A stretch of 64,000 nucleotides of DNA from Cohnella sp. AR92 (GTDB lineage: Bacteria > Bacillota > Bacilli > Paenibacillales > Paenibacillaceae): contig NZ_RZJR01000013.1 of the NCBI RefSeq assembly GCF_003990975.1, forward strand, positions 62,001-126,000. The letters are read 5' to 3'. Below, in pieces: positions 52,487-59,449 of this stretch (the first letter of the stretch is position 1; every line of letters starts with the position of its first letter). Both the position numbers and the translations under genes were made by a program. A model generated the notes under the pieces. The model was not told the origin of the DNA, did no database searches, and worked only from the letters and a program-made list of their open reading frames with translations.

Positions 52487-52546
52487 AATACGATATATCG
52501 TTATCGTTCTGATTCCAATATAATACGATATATCGTATTGAGTCAA
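52487..52546 (-). promoter_or_regulatory. padR promoter with two palindromic operators
   Basis: On the minus strand TTGACT (52546-52541) and TATATT (52522-52517) are 18 bases apart. The perfect 18-base palindrome AATACGATATATCGTATT (52522-52539) fills the spacer. A second near-copy AATACGATATATCGTT (52487-52502) lies 35 bases on. This is a classic autorepressor layout. Confidence 0.8.
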
Positions 52547-52626
52547 GATGGAAGAGAAAGGAAATATCCCCATGATGGGAAGCAATCATGGGGACATTGG
52601 CCGTAAGCCGGTGTTCCGGCGATTAT

Positions 52627-53151
52627 TTACCTGTGCGCCTCGGCCAGCTCGGGCCTTTGAACCTGCAGCGGAGGCGGAATAAGCCAGCCTTTCTCCTTCG
52701 CAAGACGAAGAATCTTCAGCCCGATTGCGGCTTTGGTGGCATGGTATTTGGCGAACAGGGCGCCAACGTCTTCCCGTATGCACTTGCCCATGATCTGGCT
52801 GCAGATAACGAGCCCGGCTGACATACCTGCCGCCAGCATCGGCGCGATCTCCGGATCGGTGAATCGGGCGCCCGGGGGAATCTCCTCCAGCTTCGCTTCC
52901 GGCCTTGCCGGCAGGTTAGGCGAGGGAACGATTCCGTTATGAACGAGAATCTCGTCGCATTCGGACACCTCCAACTCCGCCTGATCGATAGCGTCCCCAA
53001 TGATTTTCTTTAAGTCTTTATCCCCGGCATGGTAACTTAGCGCCCGGTAACCGGACACGCAGCCCTTGGCGGCCATGGAGAATTGCCATAAATCATAAGC
53101 TTCTCCATAATGCAAAGGCTCGTCTTTGGGATTTCCGCTCAGAATGCCCAT
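52627..53151 (-). CDS. DUF3231-family protein
   Basis: This 174-residue helical protein resembles half of the DUF3231 family, which is built from one or two four-helix, ferritin-like bundles and is common in spore-forming Bacillota. SMAAKGCVSGYRALSYHAGDKDLKKII near residue 25 and MSAGLVICSQIMGKCIREDVGALFAKYHATKAAIG near 115-150 are its repeated helix signatures. GGAGG supports ATG 53151. It follows an MBL hydrolase gene by 16 bases on the same strand, so they form a two-gene unit. A spore-coat or stress role is possible but unproven. Confidence 0.75.
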   Translation of the reverse strand: MGILSGNPKDEPLHYGEAYDLWQFSMAAKGCVSGYRALSYHAGDKDLKKIIGDAIDQAELEVSECDEILVHNGIVPSPNLPARPEAKLEEIPPGARFTDPEIAPMLAAGMSAGLVICSQIMGKCIREDVGALFAKYHATKAAIGLKILRLAKEKGWLIPPPLQVQRPELAEAHR

Positions 53152-53167
53152 TGTTTTTCCTCCCGTA

Positions 53168-54010
53168 TTAAACATATTTTCCGTGCTCCGGCACGGCGAT
53201 TCGATCGAACTCGTCGACTAGCAGCTTCAAGTTCTCGGCAAGCTCCGATCCGGACAGGGGAATCCCGTGTCCCGTGACGGCATGGTCCGGCTTTAAGGCT
53301 TCCAGGGCAGCCACCGACTCGCGGGCTTTCGGCCAATCCGTCGTAAAATATTGCGGCGGACCGCCGATCTCCATTGTCTGCGTAAACACCTTGTACAGAG
53401 ACTCCTGGTTGACGGTAACGAACGCATCCCCGGCAATCAAGACCCGATCCGCGGAACGGAACAATGAGACGTGTCCAATCGTATGGCCGGGCGTCGGAAG
53501 CCATCTCCATTCGGGCATTCCCGGAACGGTGCCATCCGAGGGAAGCGGCCTCGCCCGATCCCCCAGATGAATCGGTTCATTCGGGAACCAGGGCGACATT
53601 CTGGCGACAAGTCCCGAGGAGACCCGAGGGTCGGCGGGAGGATAGGCGGCTTTGCCGGTTAGGAACGGAAGCTCCTTCTCATGGGCGTAGACCGGAACGT
53701 CCCAGGCTTCGACTAGCTCGATGACGGCTCCGACATGATCGAAATGTCCGTGAGTGAGAACGATCGCTTGAGGCCGGCTTCCGGCTCCGAATCGGCTTTC
53801 GCTCGCGGAGAGGATAGTATCGGCAGAACCCGGCATCCCGGCGTCGACAAGGACCCATTCTCGGCTGCCCGGCAGCCCTACGAAGATCACGTTTACGATC
53901 TGAACGGTAACCGCGTATACGTCGGGGACGATCTCCATGCCATCCCCGCTTCGTATCGAAGTAACCGGCAGCCCATGATAGTCCGAACCGTACGTTAATT
54001 CCGTTTCCAT
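53168..54010 (-). CDS. MBL-fold metallohydrolase
   Basis: This 280-residue metallo-beta-lactamase-fold enzyme has the metal motif LTHGHFDHVGAVIELVE near residue 86, WLPTPGHTIGHVSLFR near 170 (third histidine), AGDAFVTVN near 196 (bridging Asp) and VTGHGIPLSG near 252 (last His). Five or six ligands are thus in place for two metals. The group includes lactonases and glyoxalase-like hydrolases, and the short form here is often annotated YflN-like. The DUF3231 gene follows in the same unit. Substrate is unknown. Confidence 0.87.
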   Translation of the reverse strand: METELTYGSDYHGLPVTSIRSGDGMEIVPDVYAVTVQIVNVIFVGLPGSREWVLVDAGMPGSADTILSASESRFGAGSRPQAIVLTHGHFDHVGAVIELVEAWDVPVYAHEKELPFLTGKAAYPPADPRVSSGLVARMSPWFPNEPIHLGDRARPLPSDGTVPGMPEWRWLPTPGHTIGHVSLFRSADRVLIAGDAFVTVNQESLYKVFTQTMEIGGPPQYFTTDWPKARESVAALEALKPDHAVTGHGIPLSGSELAENLKLLVDEFDRIAVPEHGKYV

Positions 54011-54154
54011 CCGCGCCGCCCCCCATCTATAGTCCAGAATGCCTTACAGTAAAATTCCTCATATCGTCCCCCTTCATCCACGAAATCAGCGGAATAAAGC
54101 CGACTTCAACCAGCCATCCTAATCCGCGTTGTTCAAACAAAAGGAGGAATCCGC

Positions 54155-54526
54155 GTGCAATTCAGTAATAATTCGGCCAGCTCTTCCCTGCAGCAGTGCG
54201 AACAAATCATTCAGCAGCTCGTTCATCAAACCCAGCAAGCCAGCCATAACTATCAGATGCTGCTGCAGCAAGAGCAACAGAATTCCCAACGCTTGGAGGA
54301 TCTGGCCCGCCGCGAGCAGCAAGCGGCTCAGATGATCCAAACGGCGCTCCAAGGGCATCAAACCGCCATTCAGCAGCTCCAGCAAGTATCCAGCATCTGC
54401 AGGCAAGTGGAGCAGATGGTTCAAGTCCAATCCTTTGCCCCTTCTTTCGCTCAGAACAACCAGAACCAAGCGCAATCCCCGTATTCCTCGGCGAGCTTCA
54501 ACTCGAACTTCAGATCCATGCAATAA
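54155..54526 (+). CDS. Small glutamine-rich coiled-coil protein
   Basis: This 123-residue protein begins at GTG behind a near-perfect AAGGAGGA site. About a quarter of its residues are glutamine, spread over a predicted coiled coil (about 10-95: LQQCEQIIQQLVHQTQQ, then LARREQQAAQMIQTAL). A Ser/Asn/Gln-rich loose tail follows. It has two cysteines and no membrane segment. I do not recognise a family. Similar Q-rich short proteins in Bacillota are found in spores, but nothing nearby proves that here. It is monocistronic with a strong terminator. Confidence 0.7.
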   Translation: MQFSNNSASSSLQQCEQIIQQLVHQTQQASHNYQMLLQQEQQNSQRLEDLARREQQAAQMIQTALQGHQTAIQQLQQVSSICRQVEQMVQVQSFAPSFAQNNQNQAQSPYSSASFNSNFRSMQ

Positions 54527-54540
54527 TGCGCCTCCGCGAA

Positions 54541-54577
54541 AAGAACAGGCCCCCTGCTAGGCAGGAGGCCTGTTCTT
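54541..54577. terminator. Terminator of the Q-rich gene, overlapping the mazG remnant
   Basis: Arms AAGAACAGGCC and GGCCTGTTCTT plus inner CCTGC/GCAGG form a long stem 14 bases past the stop. Confidence 0.88.
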
Positions 54578-54782
54578 ATTTCGCCGAATAGCGAGCTTCA
54601 AGCTTTTGTTTGTGGGATCTTAGAATATCCTCGAAGGAGATCTCATAACGATTCGCGATGACTAGGAGATTCCCCAATACATCCCCGAGCTCTTCGGTCA
54701 GCTCCGTTCTGTTCTCTTCGTAGGTGCCTTCGACTTCATCGGGACGGTCGCGGCCGATCTCAAGCGCGAATCGCGCGCCCTT
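54576..54782 (-). pseudogene. Truncated MazG-type nucleotide pyrophosphohydrolase, 3' remnant
   Basis: On the minus strand about 68 codons read NKGARFALEIGRDRPDEVEG, then TELTEELGDVLGNLLVIANR and a helix ending HKQKLEARYSAK before the stop. This is the C-terminal half of a MazG-like enzyme that hydrolyses unusual nucleoside triphosphates; the EELGDVL stretch holds part of the metal site. The first 40 or so residues, with the other Glu ligands, are missing. The open frame begins at the stop codon of the SRPBCC gene with no start codon or ribosome site. It looks like a deletion remnant joined to the SRPBCC gene and is probably inactive. Confidence 0.72.
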
Positions 54783-55296
54783 ATTTAAGCGACTCCAACA
54801 GCTCGCCTAGGCGATTCCAGGTCTCTGTGATGCCTTGCAGCATGCCCATGTCCATAACGGTCTTGAGAGCTTCGGCCGATTCGTATTCCGAACGGTTCAC
54901 CAGCTTGGTTCTGCCGCCCTGGTCGACGAATTCTATCGTGACTAAGGTTGCCGGCAAAGAATCGTCGACGTTGCCTTCGGCATCCGAGAAGTAATCGTTG
55001 TAGGCGATCGTCTCCGGCTCGGCAATCTCCTTATAGATGCCCTTCCCCCATGATTCCATTCCGTAAAAATCGCCTTGGTTCGGGTCGACGCACTTCATGC
55101 AGTAATGCCACACGCCGCCCGGACGGAAATCGATGTTGCAGACGGGGAGCTCCCAGCCTTTCGGTCCCCACCAATGCTTGAGATGCTCGGGTTCCTTAAA
55201 CATTCGGTAGACGAGCTCCCGCGGCGCATTGAATTCGCGTTCCAGCACCAGGACCCGGTCGTTCTCTACTCTCGATAGCATTACGTTGTTTGACAT
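54781..55296 (-). CDS. SRPBCC (AHSA1-type) domain protein
   Basis: This 171-residue protein of the START/AHSA1 family begins DRVLVLEREFNAPRELVYRMFKEPEHLKHWWGPKGWELP, the standard signature with the WWGP motif. GGRTKLVNRSEYESAEALKTVMDMGM near 130-155 ends the fold. Family members bind hydrophobic ligands in a cavity and often sit beside an ArsR repressor. Here no arsR follows, although the promoter carries an ArsR-like dyad. An AGGAGG site supports the ATG. The mazG remnant joins directly at its 3' end. Confidence 0.88.
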   Translation of the reverse strand: MSNNVMLSRVENDRVLVLEREFNAPRELVYRMFKEPEHLKHWWGPKGWELPVCNIDFRPGGVWHYCMKCVDPNQGDFYGMESWGKGIYKEIAEPETIAYNDYFSDAEGNVDDSLPATLVTIEFVDQGGRTKLVNRSEYESAEALKTVMDMGMLQGITETWNRLGELLESLK

Positions 55297-55345
55297 GGAT
55301 ACGTCCTCCTCTGTTTCATCTCATTGTGCGTTTTCTGCTGAGATA

Positions 55346-55383
55346 AATATAACTAGATCGGAATATTCTTGTCAAGGAATATT
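55346..55383 (-). promoter_or_regulatory. SRPBCC-gene promoter with AT-rich dyad
   Basis: On the minus strand TTGACA (55375-55370) and TATATT (55351-55346) are 18 bases apart. Perfect 7-base arms AATATTC (55362-55368) and GAATATT (55377-55383) straddle the -35. Confidence 0.7.
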
Positions 55384-55399
55384 ATGAACTTGACTTTCT

Positions 55400-55903
55400 T
55401 TACGTCGATCTCAGCCCCAACCGTTCGCGTAAGCTCTCCAAGCTTTGGTCCACGGTTTGATTCGCGGTGTCAATGACGATAGGATCGCGATCCCAAATCT
55501 CGTAATATCGGTTCTCTACCTGCTCCCAAGTAGGCAGAACGAAGCCGGGAATATCGGTTGACCGCGTCTCGACCCGGCGCCTATGTTCGCTTCGGTCGGA
55601 GCAGACCACCTCGATCTCGACAAACGGAAGCTGTTGAGACTCCGCCACATGACGCCAGGCTTGGCGAGTCGCTTGGATCGGATTGACGGTATCGGCGATC
55701 ACGTCAAGGCCGAGACGCAGGTTCTGTTCCGCAATCGCGTAACAGACCATGTACCCCTCGGGTCCGTCTATCCTCATTCCGGCATCCTGCATGGCGTGCT
55801 CCACGATATCTACCCGAAGATAGACAGCCCTGAGCTCTCTAGCCAAAGCCGAAGATAACGTGGACTTACCGGTTCCCGGCAGCCCGCTGAATAGATAGAG
55901 CAT
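55400..55903 (-). CDS. P-loop kinase/ATPase of the AAA_33 type
   Basis: This 167-residue protein has a P-loop LFSGLPGTGKSTLSSALA at residues 4-21 and DIVEHAMQDAG near 34. A Walker-B-like VEIEVVCSDRSEHRRRVETR lies near 97 with the lid arginines. It fits the AAA_33/zeta-toxin-like small kinase group, which phosphorylates small metabolites such as chloramphenicol, gluconate or nucleosides. The substrate cannot be named. A GGAG site precedes the ATG. No antitoxin-like gene lies beside it, so a toxin role is unlikely. Confidence 0.83.
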   Translation of the reverse strand: MLYLFSGLPGTGKSTLSSALARELRAVYLRVDIVEHAMQDAGMRIDGPEGYMVCYAIAEQNLRLGLDVIADTVNPIQATRQAWRHVAESQQLPFVEIEVVCSDRSEHRRRVETRSTDIPGFVLPTWEQVENRYYEIWDRDPIVIDTANQTVDQSLESLRERLGLRST

Positions 55904-56056
55904 TCTTTACACGGCTCCTTTATCATTTCCGATTCGCGCATCCCGACAGCTTCTTCATCGGACGAGTCCAACTTCGATCATCCCGTTCCTCCCCATCCCT
56001 AAACCTTTTGGCGAAAATGGCGTATTACCCTATATCGAGAGGAGGAAATCGCGCTT

Positions 56057-56272
56057 ATGGCTGTCTTGTTGATTCTCTTGGGTATGGCGCTTGCCGCGAC
56101 CGGCTTCTACGGTCATCGCCACCCCGATGTCTGGTTCTTCCGGGGTGACCGGGATAGCAACGAAGACCTGTCCGCAAACGAGCTCGCCGGGAACAAATTC
56201 AGAGCTATCGTCATGGTCATGGTCGGAATCATCTTGATTCTTGGCGGACTCCTGAACCTATTCGCCGGCTGA
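56057..56272 (+). CDS. Small two-TM membrane protein
   Basis: This 71-residue protein has hydrophobic segments at about 2-18 (VLLILLGMALAATGFYG) and 50-69 (IVMVMVGIILILGGLLN), with a charged loop RGDRDSNEDLSANELAGNK between them. GGAGG lies 11 bases before the ATG. I do not recognise a family. Its last 15 bases overlap the end of the convergent amine-oxidase-like gene, so each 3' end lies inside the other. Confidence 0.72.
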   Translation: MAVLLILLGMALAATGFYGHRHPDVWFFRGDRDSNEDLSANELAGNKFRAIVMVMVGIILILGGLLNLFAG

Positions 56273-57397
56273 CTCTAGGGTTATCGCCATGCCGACGTCG
56301 TAGTCCGCCGGATCGATCTCCAGCTCTTGCCCCAGAGCCAGCTTCGCGAGCTGGCTGCCGACAAACGGACCTACCGTCAGCCCGGATGCGCCGAGCCCGT
56401 TGGCCGCGAGAAGCCCCTCCCAACCGGGTACCGCTCCAAGCACCGGAAGGAACCCCGGAGTGAACGGGCGGAAGCCGACCCGCATCTCGGCGAACGTGCC
56501 GTCTGCCAGCCCGGGCGCCAAGCTCAGTCCCTTGTTCAGGACCTCCTGCATGCCCCCGGCGGTGACTCTTGTGTCATAGCCTTCGACGTCGTTCTCGTGG
56601 GTCGCTCCGATCACGATTCTCCCTTGCTCGAATGCAAGCAAATACTGATCGGTCGGCGGAATGACGACAGGCCACTCGCCGGTGTTCGGCTCGCCGTTCA
56701 TCCGAAGATGCATGATCTGCGCCTTCTGATAGCCGACGTTAAACCGGATGCCGAGCGGCTGCATCAGTTCGCTCGCCCAAGCGCCGGCGCATACGATTGT
56801 CTTCTCCGCCGAATAGCGGTCTGTCCCCACCGTTGCCCCCGTGACCCGATTGGACTCGAAAGCTAGAGCCGCATCCCCGTTCACCAGAATCGCTCCGTTG
56901 CGAACCGCGGAACGAATGAGCGCATCCCGCAGAGCTCTTCCGTCCACTCTCGCGGCTCCGCTGATCTGCACGGCATGGTAGCCTTCCGCCAGCAAGGGGA
57001 ACAGCTCGCGAGTCACTTGCTCGCTGCGCCTGACGATCTCGCCGATCTCCGGCGCGTCCGCCTTCCGCAGGCTGGCCCGCTCCTCCATCTTGGCGATCTT
57101 GTCCGGGTCCTCATGGATGCTAAGGGCGCCTACCCTGGCATAGCCGGTATCGGTCTCCCCCTCCCGTTGCAGTTGCTCGATCAGCTCCGGGTAGAACCTC
57201 GCTCCCGCCTTGGCCAGCCGATACCATGCCTGGTTGCGCCGCTGCGACAGCCAAGGGCAGATAATGCCGGCCGCGGCATCGGTCGCCTGCCCCCGGTCCT
57301 TGCGGTCGATCAGGACAACCTCCGCCCCCATTCGCGCTAACTGGTAAGCGGTCGAAGCTCCCAGAATACCGGCTCCGATCACGATCGTTTTGCTCAT
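56258..57397 (-). CDS. FAD-dependent D-amino-acid/glycine oxidase-like protein
   Basis: This 379-residue protein is in the DAO superfamily, which oxidises the C-N bond of amino acids or amines. The FAD motif is IVIGAGILGASTAYQLARMG at residues 4-23, followed by VVLIDRKDRGQATDAAAGIICPWLS near 25. Near the C-terminus GFRPFTPGFLPVLGAVPGW and AANGLGASGLTVGPFVGS are the closing FAD contacts. Substrates of this subtype are often glycine or sarcosine, but no Thi gene is beside it, so a thiamine role is not supported. The frame opens at 57451. AAGGAAGG fixes ATG 57397. Confidence 0.87.
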   Translation of the reverse strand: MSKTIVIGAGILGASTAYQLARMGAEVVLIDRKDRGQATDAAAGIICPWLSQRRNQAWYRLAKAGARFYPELIEQLQREGETDTGYARVGALSIHEDPDKIAKMEERASLRKADAPEIGEIVRRSEQVTRELFPLLAEGYHAVQISGAARVDGRALRDALIRSAVRNGAILVNGDAALAFESNRVTGATVGTDRYSAEKTIVCAGAWASELMQPLGIRFNVGYQKAQIMHLRMNGEPNTGEWPVVIPPTDQYLLAFEQGRIVIGATHENDVEGYDTRVTAGGMQEVLNKGLSLAPGLADGTFAEMRVGFRPFTPGFLPVLGAVPGWEGLLAANGLGASGLTVGPFVGSQLAKLALGQELEIDPADYDVGMAITLESAGE

Positions 57398-57454
57398 GCT
57401 CGCTATCCTTCCTTTGCCCAACCATCTGCTTTGTTTCTCTTCTGCTATCATAAC

Positions 57455-58387
57455 TTATTTAGAAGAGACGCGCCTCCACGTTCCCCCAAGGTCGTCCGTC
57501 GCCCAATGCTCGTCCCCGATCTCGACGATTAGTTGAACGGCGTTCTCCATCGTCCAATTCATGTCCCCGACGGAGTAGGAGGCCGCCGGTTCCCCCGGAT
57601 AAGCCAGCTTAACCGGATCCGACCAGGTTCGTCCGCCGTCTGACGTGACGTATGCATAGCGATTTTTCCGCTCTCCGCTCTCTACGCCGACGATCAGCAA
57701 TCCATCCTCCCCATTAAAGAACCACGGCGGAAAAGAAGTATACTCCGGGTTATCGACTTTGTCGGGAATAGGCTTCAAGGGCTGAGCCTGCCACGTCCCT
57801 CCTCCGTCGCGAGAGGCATAAATCACTAGCTGCGACCGCATGGAGGAATCGGGAAAATGTCCGCTAAGCCACATCGAGTCTTCGTCGAGAACGCTAAGCC
57901 CGCTTACGGTGCTCATCTTCCCCACCTCTACTGCCGGAGCCGCTTCCGTCCAATCTTGTCCGTTAGTCGTTCGGTACAAAGAATACTCGAAGCCATCGCG
58001 GTCGCTCGTCTCGTTCCGATAAATCGACCACCCTCTATCGGAATCGATAAAGGAAGATCCCATGCGCTCCCCAAGCTGTTCCGTTCCAACGTAACGCTCC
58101 GCTTTCTCGATAAAATCCGGCCTTGGATACCAAATCTCTTCCGGGTCGACGCTTGGCGGGGAAGATTCGGTTGGCGTAAATTCGGCGGCCGCGGCGGGCA
58201 ATGATTCGGCAGCGGCAGGGCCCTGGGTCGATGCCAGGGAAGGGCTAACCGATGCCGTCGAAACGGCCGGTTCGCCGGTATCGCTGCATCCGCCGAACAA
58301 CAAGAACGCCGGAAGCAGAATAGCTATTCGATAGTTGCTTGGCGTTCGAATAGATGTCGAAGATCTCAAAGATAGAATAAGGGTCAC
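57455..58387 (-). CDS. Lipoprotein with BNR/YCF48-like beta-propeller
   Basis: This 310-residue protein has a signal peptide with a lipobox-like FGGCSD near residue 33, a Ser/Ala/Pro linker to about 75 and a repeat domain. Asp-box motifs occur as SDGGRTWSDP near 240 and SRDGGGTWQAQP near 193, with a third at the end (TDDLGGTWRRV). Such boxes form a sialidase-like propeller seen in photosystem assembly factors, sialidases and many secreted proteins. No catalytic set of sialidases is evident. Start is taken as GTG 58387, but the ribosome site is close to it, so a later TTG is possible. Confidence 0.75.
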   Translation of the reverse strand: MTLILSLRSSTSIRTPSNYRIAILLPAFLLFGGCSDTGEPAVSTASVSPSLASTQGPAAAESLPAAAAEFTPTESSPPSVDPEEIWYPRPDFIEKAERYVGTEQLGERMGSSFIDSDRGWSIYRNETSDRDGFEYSLYRTTNGQDWTEAAPAVEVGKMSTVSGLSVLDEDSMWLSGHFPDSSMRSQLVIYASRDGGGTWQAQPLKPIPDKVDNPEYTSFPPWFFNGEDGLLIVGVESGERKNRYAYVTSDGGRTWSDPVKLAYPGEPAASYSVGDMNWTMENAVQLIVEIGDEHWATDDLGGTWRRVSSK

Positions 58388-58587
58388 CTTCTCTCTGTGA
58401 ATAGGTTTTTTGTTCTATATTTTACCATATGAGGAAGAAAGACGACATTCGGCGACAGATTCCCGAGAAATTCTCCCTCCCTATGACGTCCGGTGCCCGT
58501 TAGTGATTCCCGTCACATCAATCCGATTCGAAGAGTTCTAGAATAGCAATAGGATTGAATCTCTGACAAGTATTGGAGGAACATTCA

Positions 58588-58806
58588 ATGAGGACGGAAC
58601 TGGCATCGAACCTGCTCTCGGTCGGCAATAGCGTCGCCAAGGTCGCGGCGGAAGGCGGCCAATTGATCGCGGACAAGCTTAGCGTGTATGGCTTCTTCGC
58701 CTTCTGCCTGATCTTCGTCGGCGCCTGCCTGATTGCCCCGGCGCATCTCTACGAGAAGTACTATAAGGAGCACGACGACAACTCGTCGGCGGAGCGCCAT
58801 GCTTAA
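58588..58806 (+). CDS. Small single-TM protein
   Basis: This 72-residue protein has a short amphipathic helix (about 8-30), one membrane segment (YGFFAFCLIFVGACLIAP at about 34-51) and a charged tail rich in His, Asp and Lys. GGAGG lies eight bases before ATG 58588. The frame opening at 58573 is inside the leader. The family is not recognised. It is followed by 500 bases of repeat-rich DNA. Confidence 0.68.
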   Translation: MRTELASNLLSVGNSVAKVAAEGGQLIADKLSVYGFFAFCLIFVGACLIAPAHLYEKYYKEHDDNSSAERHA

Positions 58807-58814
58807 GCGGTAAC

Positions 58815-58995
58815 TCGTTCAGGGGGCTTGCGGGGGGCTTGCGGGAGTGCCTGCGGAGTGCTTGCGGAGGGCTTGCGGGATGCTTGCGGGAGTTGCTCGG
58901 GGCTTGCGGAAGCTCTTACGGAGTGCTTGCTGGGGGCTCGCGGGAGTGCTTGCGGGAGTGCTTGGGGTGGCTCGCAGGGCAGCTTGAGCAGAGGA
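58815..58995. repeat. Degenerate GC-rich array of GGGAGTGCTTGCGG-like units
   Basis: Units built from GCTTGCGG with GGGAGT or GGGG linkers recur about every 10-20 bases for some 180 bases. Copies are too degenerate for one fixed period. Open frames through it are repeat artefacts. Confidence 0.75.
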
Positions 58996-59038
58996 ACTCG
59001 CGAGGAGGCTGGAGCATAAGCTCGTGCGGTATCATAAA

Positions 59039-59076
59039 AACGGCAAAAGACACCTCGCGAGGTGTCTTTTGCCGTT
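59039..59076. terminator. 38-base perfect palindrome, likely terminator
   Basis: The two halves AACGGCAAAAGACACCTCG and CGAGGTGTCTTTTGCCGTT match without error and no loop bases. A-rich DNA precedes and TT follows. It fits a bidirectional terminator for the small-TM gene and for leftward RNA from the GMC gene, though it could be a protein-binding site. Confidence 0.65.
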
Positions 59077-59114
59077 CTGGCAGCCGCACCGAAGAATAGC
59101 GGACGCCGCAAGCT

Positions 59115-59299
59115 CTAACGGAAATGAGAGACGCTTAGAGGGCTCGAAATCCGGATTCTGCCAGCTAACGGAAGCGGGAGACGCTTATTCTAGCGAATCA
59201 AGCCAAATTGGCTGAAATTACGAGAATAAGGGTCTCTAAATTCCGTTAGATTTCAAAAAGGCCGATTATCAACGTCTAAGCGGCTGCAATTTCCATTAG
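59115..59299. repeat. Four copies of the 24-bp dispersed repeat (locus B)
   Basis: Copies lie at 59115-59138 and 59165-59188 (forward) and at 59226-59249 and 59276-59299 (reverse). The last is the most decayed. Spacing is near 50 bases within each orientation. The same unit occurs at 12726-12860. Confidence 0.85.
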
Positions 59300-59302
59300 C
59301 GC

Positions 59303-59447
59303 GGGGTTCGGGCTCGGGCTCGGTCCCGGTCCGGGTTCCGGTTCGGGTTCGGATTCCGGGTTCGGATTCCGGGTTCCGGTTCGAGTTCGGGATCCGGGTT
59401 CGGGTTCGGGTTCGGGTTCGGGTTCCGGGTTCCGGTCCGGGTTCGAG
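59303..59447. repeat. Hexamer-based CGGGTT repeat at the 3' edge of the GMC gene
   Basis: About 145 bases are made of CGGGTT, CGGGCT, CCGGTT and related hexamers, with the cleanest run at 59395-59425. The array begins three bases beyond the GMC stop codon. Confidence 0.9.
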
Positions 59448-59449
59448 AG

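Noticed and set aside
55400..55903. Zeta-type toxin of a toxin-antitoxin pair
   Set aside because: The P-loop kinase has no small antitoxin gene next to it, and the fold fits small-metabolite kinases equally well.
57857..58204. 115-codon plus-strand frame opposite the YCF48-like lipoprotein
   Set aside because: It is a shadow frame. The opposite strand shows a lipobox and three Asp-box motifs.
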